From: Sinimarinibacterium flocculans | GTDB lineage: Bacteria; Pseudomonadota; Gammaproteobacteria; Nevskiales; Nevskiaceae | Reading direction: 5' to 3' | DNA length: 64,000 bases | Assembly (NCBI RefSeq): GCF_003201205.1 | Contig: NZ_QICN01000010.1 | Coordinates: 1-64,000, forward strand | Shown: in pieces, positions 44,568 to 52,890 of the stretch | How the letters are laid out: each line of letters begins with the position of its first letter | Numbering within the stretch: the first letter of the stretch is position 1 | Translations under genes and position numbers: made by a program | Notes under the pieces: model-generated | Told to the model about the DNA's origin: nothing | The model's database searches: none | What the model saw: the letters and a program-made list of their open reading frames with translations, nothing else

Positions 44568-45242
44568 TCATGCCGCCGACGACATGTCCGCGTGCAGCGG
44601 TGCCGGCGACGGGCCGGCGAAACCGCCGGTGCGCAGCAGGCCGACGGCGCGGCCTTCGATCACCAGGTCCTGCTGGGCGAGGTCGATGCGGATCGGCGCG
44701 AAGTCCGGGTTCGCCGGCAGCAGGCGCACGATGTCGCCACGGCGCTCGAAGCGCTTGACGGTGACGTCCTCGCCCATGCGCGCGACGACGATCTCGCCGT
44801 TCTGCGCCGTCGGCACGCGTTTCACCGCGAGCAGGTCGCCCGGCAGGATGCCGGCATCGCGCATCGACCAGCCCTGCACGCGCAGCAGGAAATCCGGTTG
44901 CGGATGGAATAGCTTGCGATCGATCTTGTACCAGGACTCCACCGATTCCTGCGCCAGGATCGGGTTGCCCGCGGCCACGCGTCCCACCAGCGGCAGGCTG
45001 TCGCCGTCGTTGGCGGCGGCGTCCTCGTCGCCGGTCAGGCGGATGCCGCGCGAGGCGCCCGGCAGCAGCTCGATGACGCCCTTGCGCGCCAGCGCGCGCA
45101 AATGATCCTCGGCCGCCGTGACGGAGCGAAAGCCGAAAGCCGTGGTGATCTCGGCGCGCGTCGGCGGAATGCCCTGCTTGGCGATGTGCCGGCGGACGAA
45201 GTCGAGAATCTGCTGCTGCCGGGGCGTCAGGGTGAAGTCCAT
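44568..45242 (-). CDS. lexA: LexA repressor
   Basis: It represses SOS genes and cleaves itself when RecA is activated. The 224-residue product has the winged helix-turn-helix at about 1-70 ([55 protein letters not shown]), the Ala-Gly cleavage site in [12 protein letters not shown], the catalytic Ser in GWSMRDAGI and Lys in LLAVKRVP. It is about 20 residues longer than E. coli LexA at the C-terminus (a tail of Pro/Ala/Ser). Two SOS boxes lie before it, so it is autoregulated. Confidence 0.96.
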   Translation of the reverse strand: MDFTLTPRQQQILDFVRRHIAKQGIPPTRAEITTAFGFRSVTAAEDHLRALARKGVIELLPGASRGIRLTGDEDAAANDGDSLPLVGRVAAGNPILAQESVESWYKIDRKLFHPQPDFLLRVQGWSMRDAGILPGDLLAVKRVPTAQNGEIVVARMGEDVTVKRFERRGDIVRLLPANPDFAPIRIDLAQQDLVIEGRAVGLLRTGGFAGPSPAPLHADMSSAA

Positions 45243-45259
45243 GGGGGCATCCAGGGAGA

Positions 45260-45275
45260 CTGTTCGGGCATACAG
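45260..45275. promoter_or_regulatory. lexA: LexA box 1 (CTGTTCGGGCATACAG)
   Basis: A perfect CTGT-N8-ACAG site, the E. coli-type SOS box, 17 bases upstream of the lexA start codon. This shows that LexA here reads the enterobacterial/pseudomonad-type sequence rather than the TTAGTA-N6-TACTAA form known from Xanthomonas. Confidence 0.85.
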
Positions 45276-45293
45276 TCAACCATTGATGGACGA

Positions 45294-45309
45294 CTGTCAA
45301 TACATGCAG
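45294..45309. promoter_or_regulatory. lexA: LexA box 2 (CTGTCAATACATGCAG)
   Basis: CTGT-N8-GCAG, one mismatch from the consensus, 34 bases (about three turns) from box 1. Two tandem boxes before lexA are also seen in E. coli. It may also affect the divergent membrane-protein gene starting at 45446. The rest of the 203-base gap to that gene shows no clear element. Confidence 0.65.
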
Positions 45310-45445
45310 CTGTCCGGCGAATGCCTTCCGGTGCGACTCCTCCCGTCCGCGACCAGCGGGGTGTGGCGCGACAGCCTCCGCCCCTGCATGGTGTCGCCGG
45401 CGCCGGATCGACCGTCGCCACAGCCATCCCCTGCGAGGAGACCCC

Positions 45446-45934
45446 ATGACCCCCGAGAGCCTGAGCGCGCCTGAGCGCGCCCGCATTCTGGCGCCGGCCG
45501 CCGCGTTGTTCGCGCTGGGCCTGGTGATCGGCCTGATCTTCACCTTCGAGGCGATCGGCCACGTGGCGGTGTGGCCGCTGATTCCGGCGCTCGAGTTCGA
45601 TATGCCCGGTACCGAGGCCGCATGGCGGCGCACCCATCTGGGCGCGCTGATGAATGCCCTGGCGATGATCGCCTTCGCTGCCGCCGGCAGTGGCATCCGC
45701 CTCGGGGCGCGTGCGCGACAGGTCTACATCTGGAGCGTCTGCATCACCGGCTGGGGCAATTCGCTGGGCTTTCTCGTCGGTGCGCTGTTCGGCGTTCGCG
45801 GACTGGCCTTCGGCGCGCCGTGGACCAATTCGCTGAACTACCTGCTGTTCCTGATCGCGGCGCTCACGGCCTTCGTCCAGGCCTGGCTGCTGTGGCAGGG
45901 CGCGCGTGCCCAGCGGCACGCGACCGCCGCATGA
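45446..45934 (+). CDS. Four-helix membrane protein, possibly related to styrene-oxide isomerase
   Basis: This 162-residue protein has four predicted membrane helices (about 14-36, 64-82, 92-113, 125-148). A polar motif RRTHLGALMNALAMIA at about 61-76 and WGNSLGFLVGALFG later resemble the small isomerase StyC, which has a similar size and topology; the resemblance is by eye and tentative. The next gene starts within its stop codon (ATGA) and encodes a SnoaL/zinc-ribbon fusion, so the two proteins probably act together. It is divergent from lexA. Confidence 0.65.
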   Translation: MTPESLSAPERARILAPAAALFALGLVIGLIFTFEAIGHVAVWPLIPALEFDMPGTEAAWRRTHLGALMNALAMIAFAAAGSGIRLGARARQVYIWSVCITGWGNSLGFLVGALFGVRGLAFGAPWTNSLNYLLFLIAALTAFVQAWLLWQGARAQRHATAA

Positions 45935-46899
45935 ATGCGCTGGCGATCGTCGCAGGCCTGCTTCGCGGCCTGCTGCAGGCGCCACGCCACCTCATGTTCG
46001 CGCGGCGCTTTCTCGATCAGTGGAACGCACACGACGTCGAGGCCATCCGTGCGTCGATGGGTGGTGGCACCTATCGCGATCCGCTGACGCTGACACACCT
46101 GCGCGACGCGGCGCTGGTGCAGCACGTGCAGGCCCTGTTCACGGCGTTTCCGGATCTGCGACTGAGCCTCACCGGGCCGGTGATGACCGGCCGCGATGCG
46201 GTGTCGGCGCGCTATCGCCTCGAGGGGCTGCACACCGGCCCGCTGCCCGGTGGACTGGGCATCGAATCGGTGGCGCCGACCGGGCGGCGCCTGTCGATCA
46301 AGGCCACGCTGTTCATCGCCTTCGACGCGGACGGCCGGCCGCAGGTCGAGAACCACTTCGACGTGCCCGAGCTTGCCGAGCAGCTCGGCTTTCTCGCCTT
46401 GCTGATGCCGCGCCAGCAGAACGACTACCAGTTCGGCGCCTACTACCGGCTGCATCGCGGCAACCCGAAGCCGCCGGAAGCCATCGGCATCACCTGGCTG
46501 CAGGTACGCGGCGGTCAGGCGCCGTTCGATCAGGCCGCACAGGTCACCAATGCCGTGCTCGAAAGCTTCGCCGGCAAGCCGGGCTTCGTCACCGGCATCA
46601 TCGGTGCGCGCCCGCCGGACGCCGACGGTCATTCCTCCGGGTTCACGCTGTCGGCCTGGGAGAATCTCGAAGCGCTGGAGGCGAACCTGCTGCCCAACGC
46701 GGACCACCAGCGCGTCGTGCAGCAGTTCATGAAGGAAGGTCTGGCCTATGCCACGCATTCGCGCGTGTACCAGCTCGTGCGCGCCAAGCCGGTGATGATC
46801 GCCTGCGTGGCCTGCGGCAAGAAGAACAACGCACACAAGCCCCAACACGTCTGCTCGGCCTGCGGCACGGCACTGGAGCCGGCGCCGGTGTACTGGTGA
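45931..46899 (+). CDS. Three-part fusion: SnoaL-like domain, ABM-like domain, C-terminal zinc ribbon
   Basis: This is a 322-residue protein. Residues about 20-150 resemble a SnoaL/nuclear-transport-factor-2-like fold (ARRFLDQWNAHDVEAIRASM, FDADGRPQVENHFDVPELAEQLG). Residues about 175-285 resemble an antibiotic-biosynthesis-monooxygenase-like ferredoxin fold (ITWLQVRGGQAPFDQAAQVTNAVLESFAGKPGFVTGIIG and a WENLEALEANL end). The last 30 residues form a four-cysteine zinc ribbon, CVACG...CSACG. I know of no characterised protein with this order. It is translationally coupled to the upstream membrane protein. Function is unknown; small-molecule turnover is the best guess. Confidence 0.65.
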   Translation: MNALAIVAGLLRGLLQAPRHLMFARRFLDQWNAHDVEAIRASMGGGTYRDPLTLTHLRDAALVQHVQALFTAFPDLRLSLTGPVMTGRDAVSARYRLEGLHTGPLPGGLGIESVAPTGRRLSIKATLFIAFDADGRPQVENHFDVPELAEQLGFLALLMPRQQNDYQFGAYYRLHRGNPKPPEAIGITWLQVRGGQAPFDQAAQVTNAVLESFAGKPGFVTGIIGARPPDADGHSSGFTLSAWENLEALEANLLPNADHQRVVQQFMKEGLAYATHSRVYQLVRAKPVMIACVACGKKNNAHKPQHVCSACGTALEPAPVYW

Positions 46900-46903
46900 G
46901 GCG

Positions 46904-47830
46904 CTAGTTCAGCGCTGCGGTGCCCTGCAGCGATTGCAGGCTGATCTCGCGGATCAGCCGCACGAACTCCTGCAGGTAGGCGGCGGACGCAAGGCTTGGT
47001 GAAGTGGCCGCGTGCAGTTCGCACCACAGGCCCTTTCTGCCGATGCCGCGGGCGGCGATGTAACCGCGTTCGAGGTACGGCTGCACGCTCCAGCGTGGCA
47101 GTGCGGCGATGCCGCGATTGCTGGCGACGAGCTGCAGGATCGCGACGGTGAGTTCCGACGTGCGCTTGCGCGGCGCGATGCCGGCCGGTTCGAGCACGTG
47201 CCTGAATACGTCGAGCATCGCGTCCGGCACCGGGTAGGTGATCAGCACCGGTTCCGCGAAGTCCTTCGCGCGCAGCCATTCGCGCCGGGCCAGCGGATGC
47301 TTCGGCGACATCAGCGCCACGCTTTCGTAGCGGAACAGCGGCAGGAAGGTGGCGGCACTGCGCGACGGCGGCCGGTCGTGAACGATGACCAGATCCGCCT
47401 CGCCACGGTCGAGCAGGCTCAGCGCGTCGCTCTGGAAACCGGAGACGAGGTCCATCTCCACGTCCGGCCAGCGCTCGCGGAAGGCATCCATCGCCGGCAT
47501 CAGCCAGTCGAAGCAGGTGTGGCACTCCACGGCTACGCGCAGCTGGCCGACATCGCCCTGGACCAGTTGCGCGACGCGCCGTTCGGCGTCCTCCACCTGC
47601 GGCAGCACCGCCTGTGCCAGTTCCATCAACCGCCGGCCGGCGGCAGTGAAGCGCAGCGGCCGTGCATCGCGCTCGACCAGCGGCGTGTCGTACTGCGTCT
47701 CCAGCATGCGCAGTTGATGCGACAGCGCCGATTGCGTCAGGTGCAGGCGTTCGGCGGACTTCGACAGGCTGCCGGTGTCGCGCAGCGCGAGCAGGGTGCG
47801 CAGGTGGCGCAGTTCGAGCATCGAGGCCAT
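46904..47830 (-). CDS. metR: LysR-family regulator MetR
   Basis: It activates metE and other methionine genes with homocysteine as co-effector. The 308-residue product has the LysR helix-turn-helix (LELRHLRTLLALRDTGSLSKSAERLHLTQSALSHQLRMLE) and a substrate domain with the MetR-like LRVAVECHTCFDWLMPAMDAFRERWPDVEMDLVSGF. It is divergent from metE with 96 bases between starts, the classical arrangement. An ATG three codons later (47821) is an equally good start. Confidence 0.93.
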   Translation of the reverse strand: MASMLELRHLRTLLALRDTGSLSKSAERLHLTQSALSHQLRMLETQYDTPLVERDARPLRFTAAGRRLMELAQAVLPQVEDAERRVAQLVQGDVGQLRVAVECHTCFDWLMPAMDAFRERWPDVEMDLVSGFQSDALSLLDRGEADLVIVHDRPPSRSAATFLPLFRYESVALMSPKHPLARREWLRAKDFAEPVLITYPVPDAMLDVFRHVLEPAGIAPRKRTSELTVAILQLVASNRGIAALPRWSVQPYLERGYIAARGIGRKGLWCELHAATSPSLASAAYLQEFVRLIREISLQSLQGTAALN

Positions 47831-47843
47831 GAGAATGATTCAG

Positions 47844-47860
47844 TTATTTCGTGAAAATAA
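47844..47860. promoter_or_regulatory. AT-rich dyad in the metR-metE divergent region
   Basis: TTATTT (47844-47849) and AAATAA (47855-47860) form a dyad in a strongly AT-rich segment, overlapped by TTCA-N9-TGAA. MetR sites in enterobacteria are TGAA-N5-TTCA; that exact form is not seen, so this is only a candidate binding or promoter site. Confidence 0.4.
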
Positions 47861-47926
47861 TGAGATGGACGAATAGTAGTCGCTGACCGATCCTGCCGCC
47901 TCCGATTGCTCCATCGAGGCTGCGGC

Positions 47927-50269
47927 ATGACACAGGCACACGTTCTGGGTTTTCCCCGGATCGGCGCGAAGCGCGAACTCAAGACCGCCGTCGAGGCGTA
48001 CTGGAAAGGCGTACTGGACGAGGCCGGCTTGCGGGCGGCGGGACGCGAACTGCGGTTGCGGCACTGGGCCTTGCAGAAGGGCGCGGGTCTGGACCTGGTC
48101 ACCGTGGGCGACTTCGCGTTCTACGATCATCTGCACAACGCGACCGCACTGTTCTCGGCGGCGCCGGCGCGTTTCGGTATCGAGCGCATTGATCTTCCGG
48201 GCTACTTCGCGATGGCGCGCGGGACGGCGGCACAGCCGGCGCTGGCGATGAAGAAGTGGTTCGACACCAATTACCACTACATCCAACCCGAGCTGTCGGC
48301 CGACACGCGCTTCGCCCTCAACCGCGACTGGCTGTTCCCGGAAGTCAGCGAGGCCCTGGCTGCGGGGCACACGGTCAAGGTCGTGCTGCCGGGGCCGCTG
48401 ACCTGGCTGTGGCTGGCCAGCGGCGAGGCGGGCTTCGACAAGCTGCGCCTGCTGTCGCCGCTGCTCAACGTCTACTACGCCGCCGTCGAAGAGCTCAAGC
48501 GCCGCGGCGTGTCCTGGCTGCAGTTCGACGAGCCGGTGCTTGCGCTCGATCTGCCGGCCGAATGGCAGGCGGCGTATCCGGTCGTCTACCGCGAACTCGC
48601 GCCGGCAGCGCCGCCGATCCTGCTCGCAACCTACTTCGGCAGCGTGGCCGAACACGCGGACCTGCTGCAGGCGCTGCCGGTTGCCGGACTGCACCTGGAT
48701 CTGGTGCGCGCGCCCGATCAGCTTGACGTATTCGTCAATAACACATCAGAAGACAAGATTTTATCACTTGGTGTTGTCGACGGGCGCAACCTGTGGCGTA
48801 CCGACCTGGCGCGGGTGCTCTCGGTCCTGCACCCCGTCAAGGCGCGGCTCGGCACCCGCCTTTGGCTGTCGGCGTCGTGTTCGCTGCTGCATGTGCCCCA
48901 CGACCTCGCGCAGGAATCCAGACTCGATCCGCGTATCAGGAACTGGATGGCCTTCGCCCACCAGAAGCTCGACGAACTGGCCGTGCTCAGGCGCGCGCTC
49001 GACGATGGCGAGGCCGCCGTCTGGCAGGCGCTGCAGGCCAGCGCGCAGGCCATCGAGGACCGCCGACGCGCGCCGAGCACGACGGTGGCGGCGGTGCGCG
49101 CCCGCGTCGCTGCGCTGCGCGACGACGACGCCCGGCGCGCTTCCGGCTTTGCGCAGCGCATCGCCGCGCAGCAGGCGGTGCTCGGGCTGCCCTTGTTGCC
49201 GACGACGACCATCGGATCGTTCCCGCAGACGGCGGACATCCGCGCCGCGCGCGCCGCATTCAAGGCCGGCCAGCTCGGCGAGACTGACTACGTCGCGGCG
49301 ATGAAGGCCGAGATCCGGCTCGCCGTCGAGCGGCAGGAGCAGCTCGGGCTCGACGTGCTCGTGCATGGCGAGCCGGAGCGCAACGACATGGTCGAATACT
49401 TCGGCGAACAGCTGGACGGCTACGCGTTCACGCAGTCCGGCTGGGTGCAGAGCTACGGCTCGCGCTGCGTGAAGCCGCCGGTGATCTACGGCGACGTGTC
49501 GCGGCCGACGCCGATGACGGTCGAGTGGTCGACCTACGCGCAGACGCTGACGGACAAGCCGATGAAGGGCATGCTCAGCGGCCCGCTGACGATGCTGTTC
49601 TGGAGCTTCGTGCGCGACGACCTGCCGAAGCAGGACGTGGCCCTGCAACTGGCGCTGGCGCTGCGCGACGAGGTCGTGGACCTGGAGCGGGCCGGCATCG
49701 GCGTGATCCAGATCGACGAGCCGGCGATCCGCGAAGGCCTGCCGCTGAAGCGGGCCGACTGGCCGGCGTATCTGGACTGGGCGGTGCGCGCGTTTCGCAT
49801 CGCCGCCTCGGGTGTGCGCGATGAAACGCAGATCCACACGCACATGTGCTACTCGGAGTTCAACGACATCCTGCCGGCCATCGCCGCACTGGACGCCGAC
49901 GTGATCACCATCGAGACCTCGCGTTCGCGCATGAAACTGCTTGATGGCTTCGCCGAGTTCCAATACCCGAACGACATCGGTCCCGGCGTCTACGACATCC
50001 ACTCGCCGCGCGTACCGGCGCAGGCGGAGATGACGGCGCTGCTCGAACGCGCTCTGAAGCTCGTTCCGGCCGAGCGCCTGTGGGTGAATCCGGACTGCGG
50101 CCTCAAGACCCGTGGTTGGCCGGAAGTCGAAGCCGCGCTGGCGCGGATGGTCGCGAGTGCACGCGCGCTGCGCGCACGATGGCAGGCTCAGCCGTCGGCG
50201 AGCGCCTCTGCGAGCGCGACCGCCGACAGCGGCGCCGAGCCTTCGGCCTTGTTGCCGAGCGTGACGTAG
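47927..50269 (+). CDS. metE: Cobalamin-independent methionine synthase
   Basis: It transfers the methyl group of 5-methyltetrahydropteroyltriglutamate to homocysteine. The 780-residue product starts [23 protein letters not shown] precedes the ATG. Zinc ligands are in HTHMCYSEF and [11 protein letters not shown], and [23 protein letters not shown] is conserved. Codons 266-284 (48722-48778) are only about 37% G+C and use codons rare in the neighbours, yet the protein alignment is uninterrupted. The C-terminal 20 or so residues ([14 protein letters not shown]) are an unusual tail overlapping the convergent gene by 82 bases. Confidence 0.95.
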   Translation: MTQAHVLGFPRIGAKRELKTAVEAYWKGVLDEAGLRAAGRELRLRHWALQKGAGLDLVTVGDFAFYDHLHNATALFSAAPARFGIERIDLPGYFAMARGTAAQPALAMKKWFDTNYHYIQPELSADTRFALNRDWLFPEVSEALAAGHTVKVVLPGPLTWLWLASGEAGFDKLRLLSPLLNVYYAAVEELKRRGVSWLQFDEPVLALDLPAEWQAAYPVVYRELAPAAPPILLATYFGSVAEHADLLQALPVAGLHLDLVRAPDQLDVFVNNTSEDKILSLGVVDGRNLWRTDLARVLSVLHPVKARLGTRLWLSASCSLLHVPHDLAQESRLDPRIRNWMAFAHQKLDELAVLRRALDDGEAAVWQALQASAQAIEDRRRAPSTTVAAVRARVAALRDDDARRASGFAQRIAAQQAVLGLPLLPTTTIGSFPQTADIRAARAAFKAGQLGETDYVAAMKAEIRLAVERQEQLGLDVLVHGEPERNDMVEYFGEQLDGYAFTQSGWVQSYGSRCVKPPVIYGDVSRPTPMTVEWSTYAQTLTDKPMKGMLSGPLTMLFWSFVRDDLPKQDVALQLALALRDEVVDLERAGIGVIQIDEPAIREGLPLKRADWPAYLDWAVRAFRIAASGVRDETQIHTHMCYSEFNDILPAIAALDADVITIETSRSRMKLLDGFAEFQYPNDIGPGVYDIHSPRVPAQAEMTALLERALKLVPAERLWVNPDCGLKTRGWPEVEAALARMVASARALRARWQAQPSASASASATADSGAEPSALLPSVT

Positions 50270-51210
50270 GCCGGGTAGCCGGCGGCGGTCGTGCCCTTGA
50301 TCACGCGGGCGAGGGTGGTGCGCGTCTGCGGGTCGGGATCGACCAGCGCGTTGAAGTCGCCGTACTTCTGCCGGGCGTCCTCGTAGCCGTAGGCGCCATG
50401 CTTGCGGTGCAGGTTCCAGCGGCAGACCAGCGGGCCGGGCCACAGCGCGCGCAGGATCGGCAACTGGTCCTCGATCGGCGGCATCTTCGCGTGCAGGCCC
50501 AGGCAGTAGGTGGCGCCGGCATCGCGCAGCGTGGCGACGAAGTCCGGCGTCAGCCACTCGGCGTTGCGCACCTCGACGGCGACCACCGCGTCGGGGGCGG
50601 CGGTCTTGAGCGCCGGCAGTGCGCGCAGCATCGCACCGAGACGCGGGATGAAGTTTGGAATCCCGCGCAGCATCGCATCGGGCAGCGGACTGATCTGGAA
50701 CACCAGTACTCCGAGCTTGTGACGCAAGCCTTCGAGCGCCGGTTCGGCAAACAGCAACTGCGCGCGCTGGGGATCGAGGAAACCCGGATTCGGCTGCAGC
50801 CCGCGGCCGGACTCGTCACGCTCCATCGCATCGACCACACGGGCCGGCGCCTTGACGACGAAGCGGAAGTCCTCGGGCACCTGCGCAGCATAGGCCGCGT
50901 ACTGGTCCACGGTCAGTGGCTGGTAGAACGCGCGGTCCAGGCTCACCGTGCGCAGCAGCGGGTGCTGCGCATAGGCGCGCAGTCCCTGCTTCGACAGCTT
51001 CTGCGGCGAGTAGTCCTGCGCCCAGACGCTGCCGATCCAGCCCGGATAACTCCACGACGAGGTGCCGAGCCGCAGCAACGGCGGCAGGCGCTCGCGCAGG
51101 CTGCGCAGCGCCGGTGCGGCGCTCGCGGCCTCGACGCCGCGTCCGCGCGTCCTGGGCTTGGGCGGCGGCGCGCCAAGGTTGTCGGTGTCCGGAAACAGCG
51201 GGTCCTGCAT
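50188..51210 (-). CDS. DUF72 (YecE) family protein
   Basis: This 340-residue protein has the DUF72 TIM-barrel-like fold: [18 protein letters not shown] at about residues 50-67, then [28 protein letters not shown] and [11 protein letters not shown]. Its function is not known; conserved charged residues suggest an enzyme. A Lys/Arg/Pro-rich N-terminus of about 45 residues precedes the fold. Its last 82 bases overlap the metE tail in convergent orientation. Confidence 0.88.
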   Translation of the reverse strand: MQDPLFPDTDNLGAPPPKPRTRGRGVEAASAAPALRSLRERLPPLLRLGTSSWSYPGWIGSVWAQDYSPQKLSKQGLRAYAQHPLLRTVSLDRAFYQPLTVDQYAAYAAQVPEDFRFVVKAPARVVDAMERDESGRGLQPNPGFLDPQRAQLLFAEPALEGLRHKLGVLVFQISPLPDAMLRGIPNFIPRLGAMLRALPALKTAAPDAVVAVEVRNAEWLTPDFVATLRDAGATYCLGLHAKMPPIEDQLPILRALWPGPLVCRWNLHRKHGAYGYEDARQKYGDFNALVDPDPQTRTTLARVIKGTTAAGYPAYVTLGNKAEGSAPLSAVALAEALADG

Positions 51211-51308
51211 CGGCGGGGTCGCCTCCCGTGAGAGAACGGCCAGTGTAGCCGTCGACCTCGCGGGGTCTGCGGTACAGTCCTCCCGCCCTTCGCATTCCGG
51301 AGCTGTCG

Positions 51309-52370
51309 ATGTCGATCACGCACGCCTACGCTGCCATGTCCGCCACCACGCCGCTCGTGCCGTGGACCCTGCAGCGCCGTGCGCCCGGTGCGCAGGACGT
51401 GGACATCGACATCCTCTACTGCGGGGTCTGCCATTCCGACTTGCACGCGGCGCGCAGCGACTGGGGCGGCACCGTGTACCCGATCGTGCCGGGGCACGAG
51501 ATCGTCGGCCGCGTGACAGCGGTTGGCGCGGGAGTGACGCGATTTTCGCCGGGACAGCTCGTCGGTGTCGGCTGCCTGGTCGACAGTTGCCGGCAGTGCG
51601 GGAGCTGCGCGGACGGCCTGGAGCAGTACTGCGAGCGCGGCTCCACCGGCACCTACAACGCGCCGGACAAGCACGGCGGCATCACCTACGGCGGCTATTC
51701 CACGCGCATCGTCGTCGACGAGGCCTTCGTCCTGCGCATTCCCGAGACGCTCGACCCGGCAGCCGCCGCGCCGCTGCTGTGCGCCGGCATCACCACCTAC
51801 TCGCCGCTGCGCCACTGGCAGGTGAAGCCGGGCATGGCCGTCGGCGTCGTCGGCCTGGGCGGGCTCGGCCACATGGCGATCAAGCTGGCCAAGGCGATGG
51901 GTGCGCGCGTGGCGCTGTTCACCACCTCGCCGGCGAAGGCGGAGGATGCCCGGCGGCTCGGTGCGGACGAGGTGATCGTCTCCACCGACCGCGCACAGAT
52001 GAAGGCGCAGTCGCGGCGGCTCGACCTGGTGCTCGATACGATCGCGGCATCGCACGACCTCGACGTCTACCTGCGCACGCTCAAGCGCGACGGCACGCTG
52101 GTGCTGATCGGCGTGCCCGACCGGCCGCACGCCGCCCCCAATGTCGCCAACCTCGTGTTCCAGCGGCGCAGCATCGCCGGCTCGCTGATCGGCGGGATCA
52201 AAGAGACGCAGGAGATGCTCGACTTCTGCGGCGCGCACGGCATCGTCTCCGACATCGAGGCGATTCCGATGGGTCGGATCAACGACGCCTACGAACGCAT
52301 GCTGCGCAGCGACGTGCGCTATCGCTTCGTCATCGACATGTCATCGTTGAAGAACGTAAACGCGGGCTGA
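51309..52370 (+). CDS. Zinc-dependent NADP alcohol dehydrogenase (YahK/CAD-like)
   Basis: This is a 353-residue medium-chain dehydrogenase of the cinnamyl-alcohol/YahK group that reduces aldehydes broadly. Catalytic zinc ligands are in YCGVCHSDLH and GHEIVG, the structural zinc cysteines in CRQCGSCADGLEQYC, and the cofactor motif is VGVVGLGGLGHMAIKLAKAMGA. The final residues NVNAG are additional to the usual SLK-type ending and are encoded by the second copy of a 21-base motif, which also supplies the stop codon. The gene stands alone between DUF72 (divergent) and the BON gene. Confidence 0.93.
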   Translation: MSITHAYAAMSATTPLVPWTLQRRAPGAQDVDIDILYCGVCHSDLHAARSDWGGTVYPIVPGHEIVGRVTAVGAGVTRFSPGQLVGVGCLVDSCRQCGSCADGLEQYCERGSTGTYNAPDKHGGITYGGYSTRIVVDEAFVLRIPETLDPAAAAPLLCAGITTYSPLRHWQVKPGMAVGVVGLGGLGHMAIKLAKAMGARVALFTTSPAKAEDARRLGADEVIVSTDRAQMKAQSRRLDLVLDTIAASHDLDVYLRTLKRDGTLVLIGVPDRPHAAPNVANLVFQRRSIAGSLIGGIKETQEMLDFCGAHGIVSDIEAIPMGRINDAYERMLRSDVRYRFVIDMSSLKNVNAG

Positions 52371-52372
52371 AC
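52352..52372. promoter_or_regulatory. Copy 2 of the 21-base motif, upstream of the BON gene
   Basis: It starts GAACGTAAACGCGGGCTGAA and differs from the copy at 40101-40121 at one base. It overlaps the last codons and stop of the dehydrogenase gene and ends 122 bases before the BON start codon, in the same orientation as the other copy has toward the ECF sigma gene. It may be a promoter or operator shared by both. Confidence 0.5.
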
Positions 52373-52494
52373 GCGACGGGTCCGGGATTCACATCGAATT
52401 CAGTCGGCGGGCGCCAGACTGGGTTCGCGACATCCGGAGTGGTCATGAACATCTCATGCCGCTTCGCATTCATCCCAAGCACAAGGAGAGTGAC

Positions 52495-52839
52495 ATGAAG
52501 ACCCGTACCCTGAAGCCTTATCTGATCGCTGCGATGCTCGGTGCGGCCGCGCCGCTGGCCGCCACTGCCGGCGACGGCAAGGACATGGCCGACAAGAGCG
52601 CCATGGAGCGCACCGGCGACTACATCTCCGATGCGGCGCTGACGACGAAGATCAACGCCGCCCTGGTGGCCGAGGGCGAACTGAGCGCGCTCGACATCGA
52701 GGTCGACAGCAACGAGGGCGTCGTGACGCTCAGCGGCACCGTCGACAGCGAGGCGCAGGTGGATCTCGCCGAGCGGGTCGTCGAGGATCTCGACGGCGTG
52801 AAGGGGATCAACAACCGCCTGGAAGCGCGCGACAGCTGA
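52495..52839 (+). CDS. Exported BON-domain protein (OsmY-like)
   Basis: This 114-residue protein has a signal peptide (about 1-25, ending ATAG) and a single BON domain (about 45-112; DAALTTKINAALVAEGELSALDIEVDSNEGVVTLSGTVDSEAQVDLAERVV...GVKGINNRLE). OsmY-type proteins are periplasmic, bind phospholipid surfaces and are induced by osmotic or envelope stress. AAGGAGA precedes the ATG. Control by the ECF sigma at 40.3 kb is possible given the shared upstream motif. A strong hairpin follows the gene. Confidence 0.92.
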   Translation: MKTRTLKPYLIAAMLGAAAPLAATAGDGKDMADKSAMERTGDYISDAALTTKINAALVAEGELSALDIEVDSNEGVVTLSGTVDSEAQVDLAERVVEDLDGVKGINNRLEARDS

Positions 52840-52858
52840 TCGGCCCTCACTGCAGTGG

Positions 52859-52886
52859 ACAACGCCGGCCTCATGGCCGGCGTTGT
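52859..52886. terminator. Rho-independent-type hairpin after the BON gene
   Basis: ACAACGCCGGCC / GGCCGGCGTTGT, perfect 12-base arms around TCAT, followed by CGTTT. It lies between the convergent BON and EamA genes and probably serves both directions, although the T run is short. Confidence 0.8.
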
Positions 52887-52890
52887 CGTT

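Noticed and set aside
45400-45445. CCGTCGCCACAGCCATCCCCTGCGAGG-like stretch before the membrane-protein gene, as another copy of the palindromic repeat
   Set aside because: The translated PSPQPSPARR resembles repeat peptides, but no hairpin arms can be found; too weak to claim.
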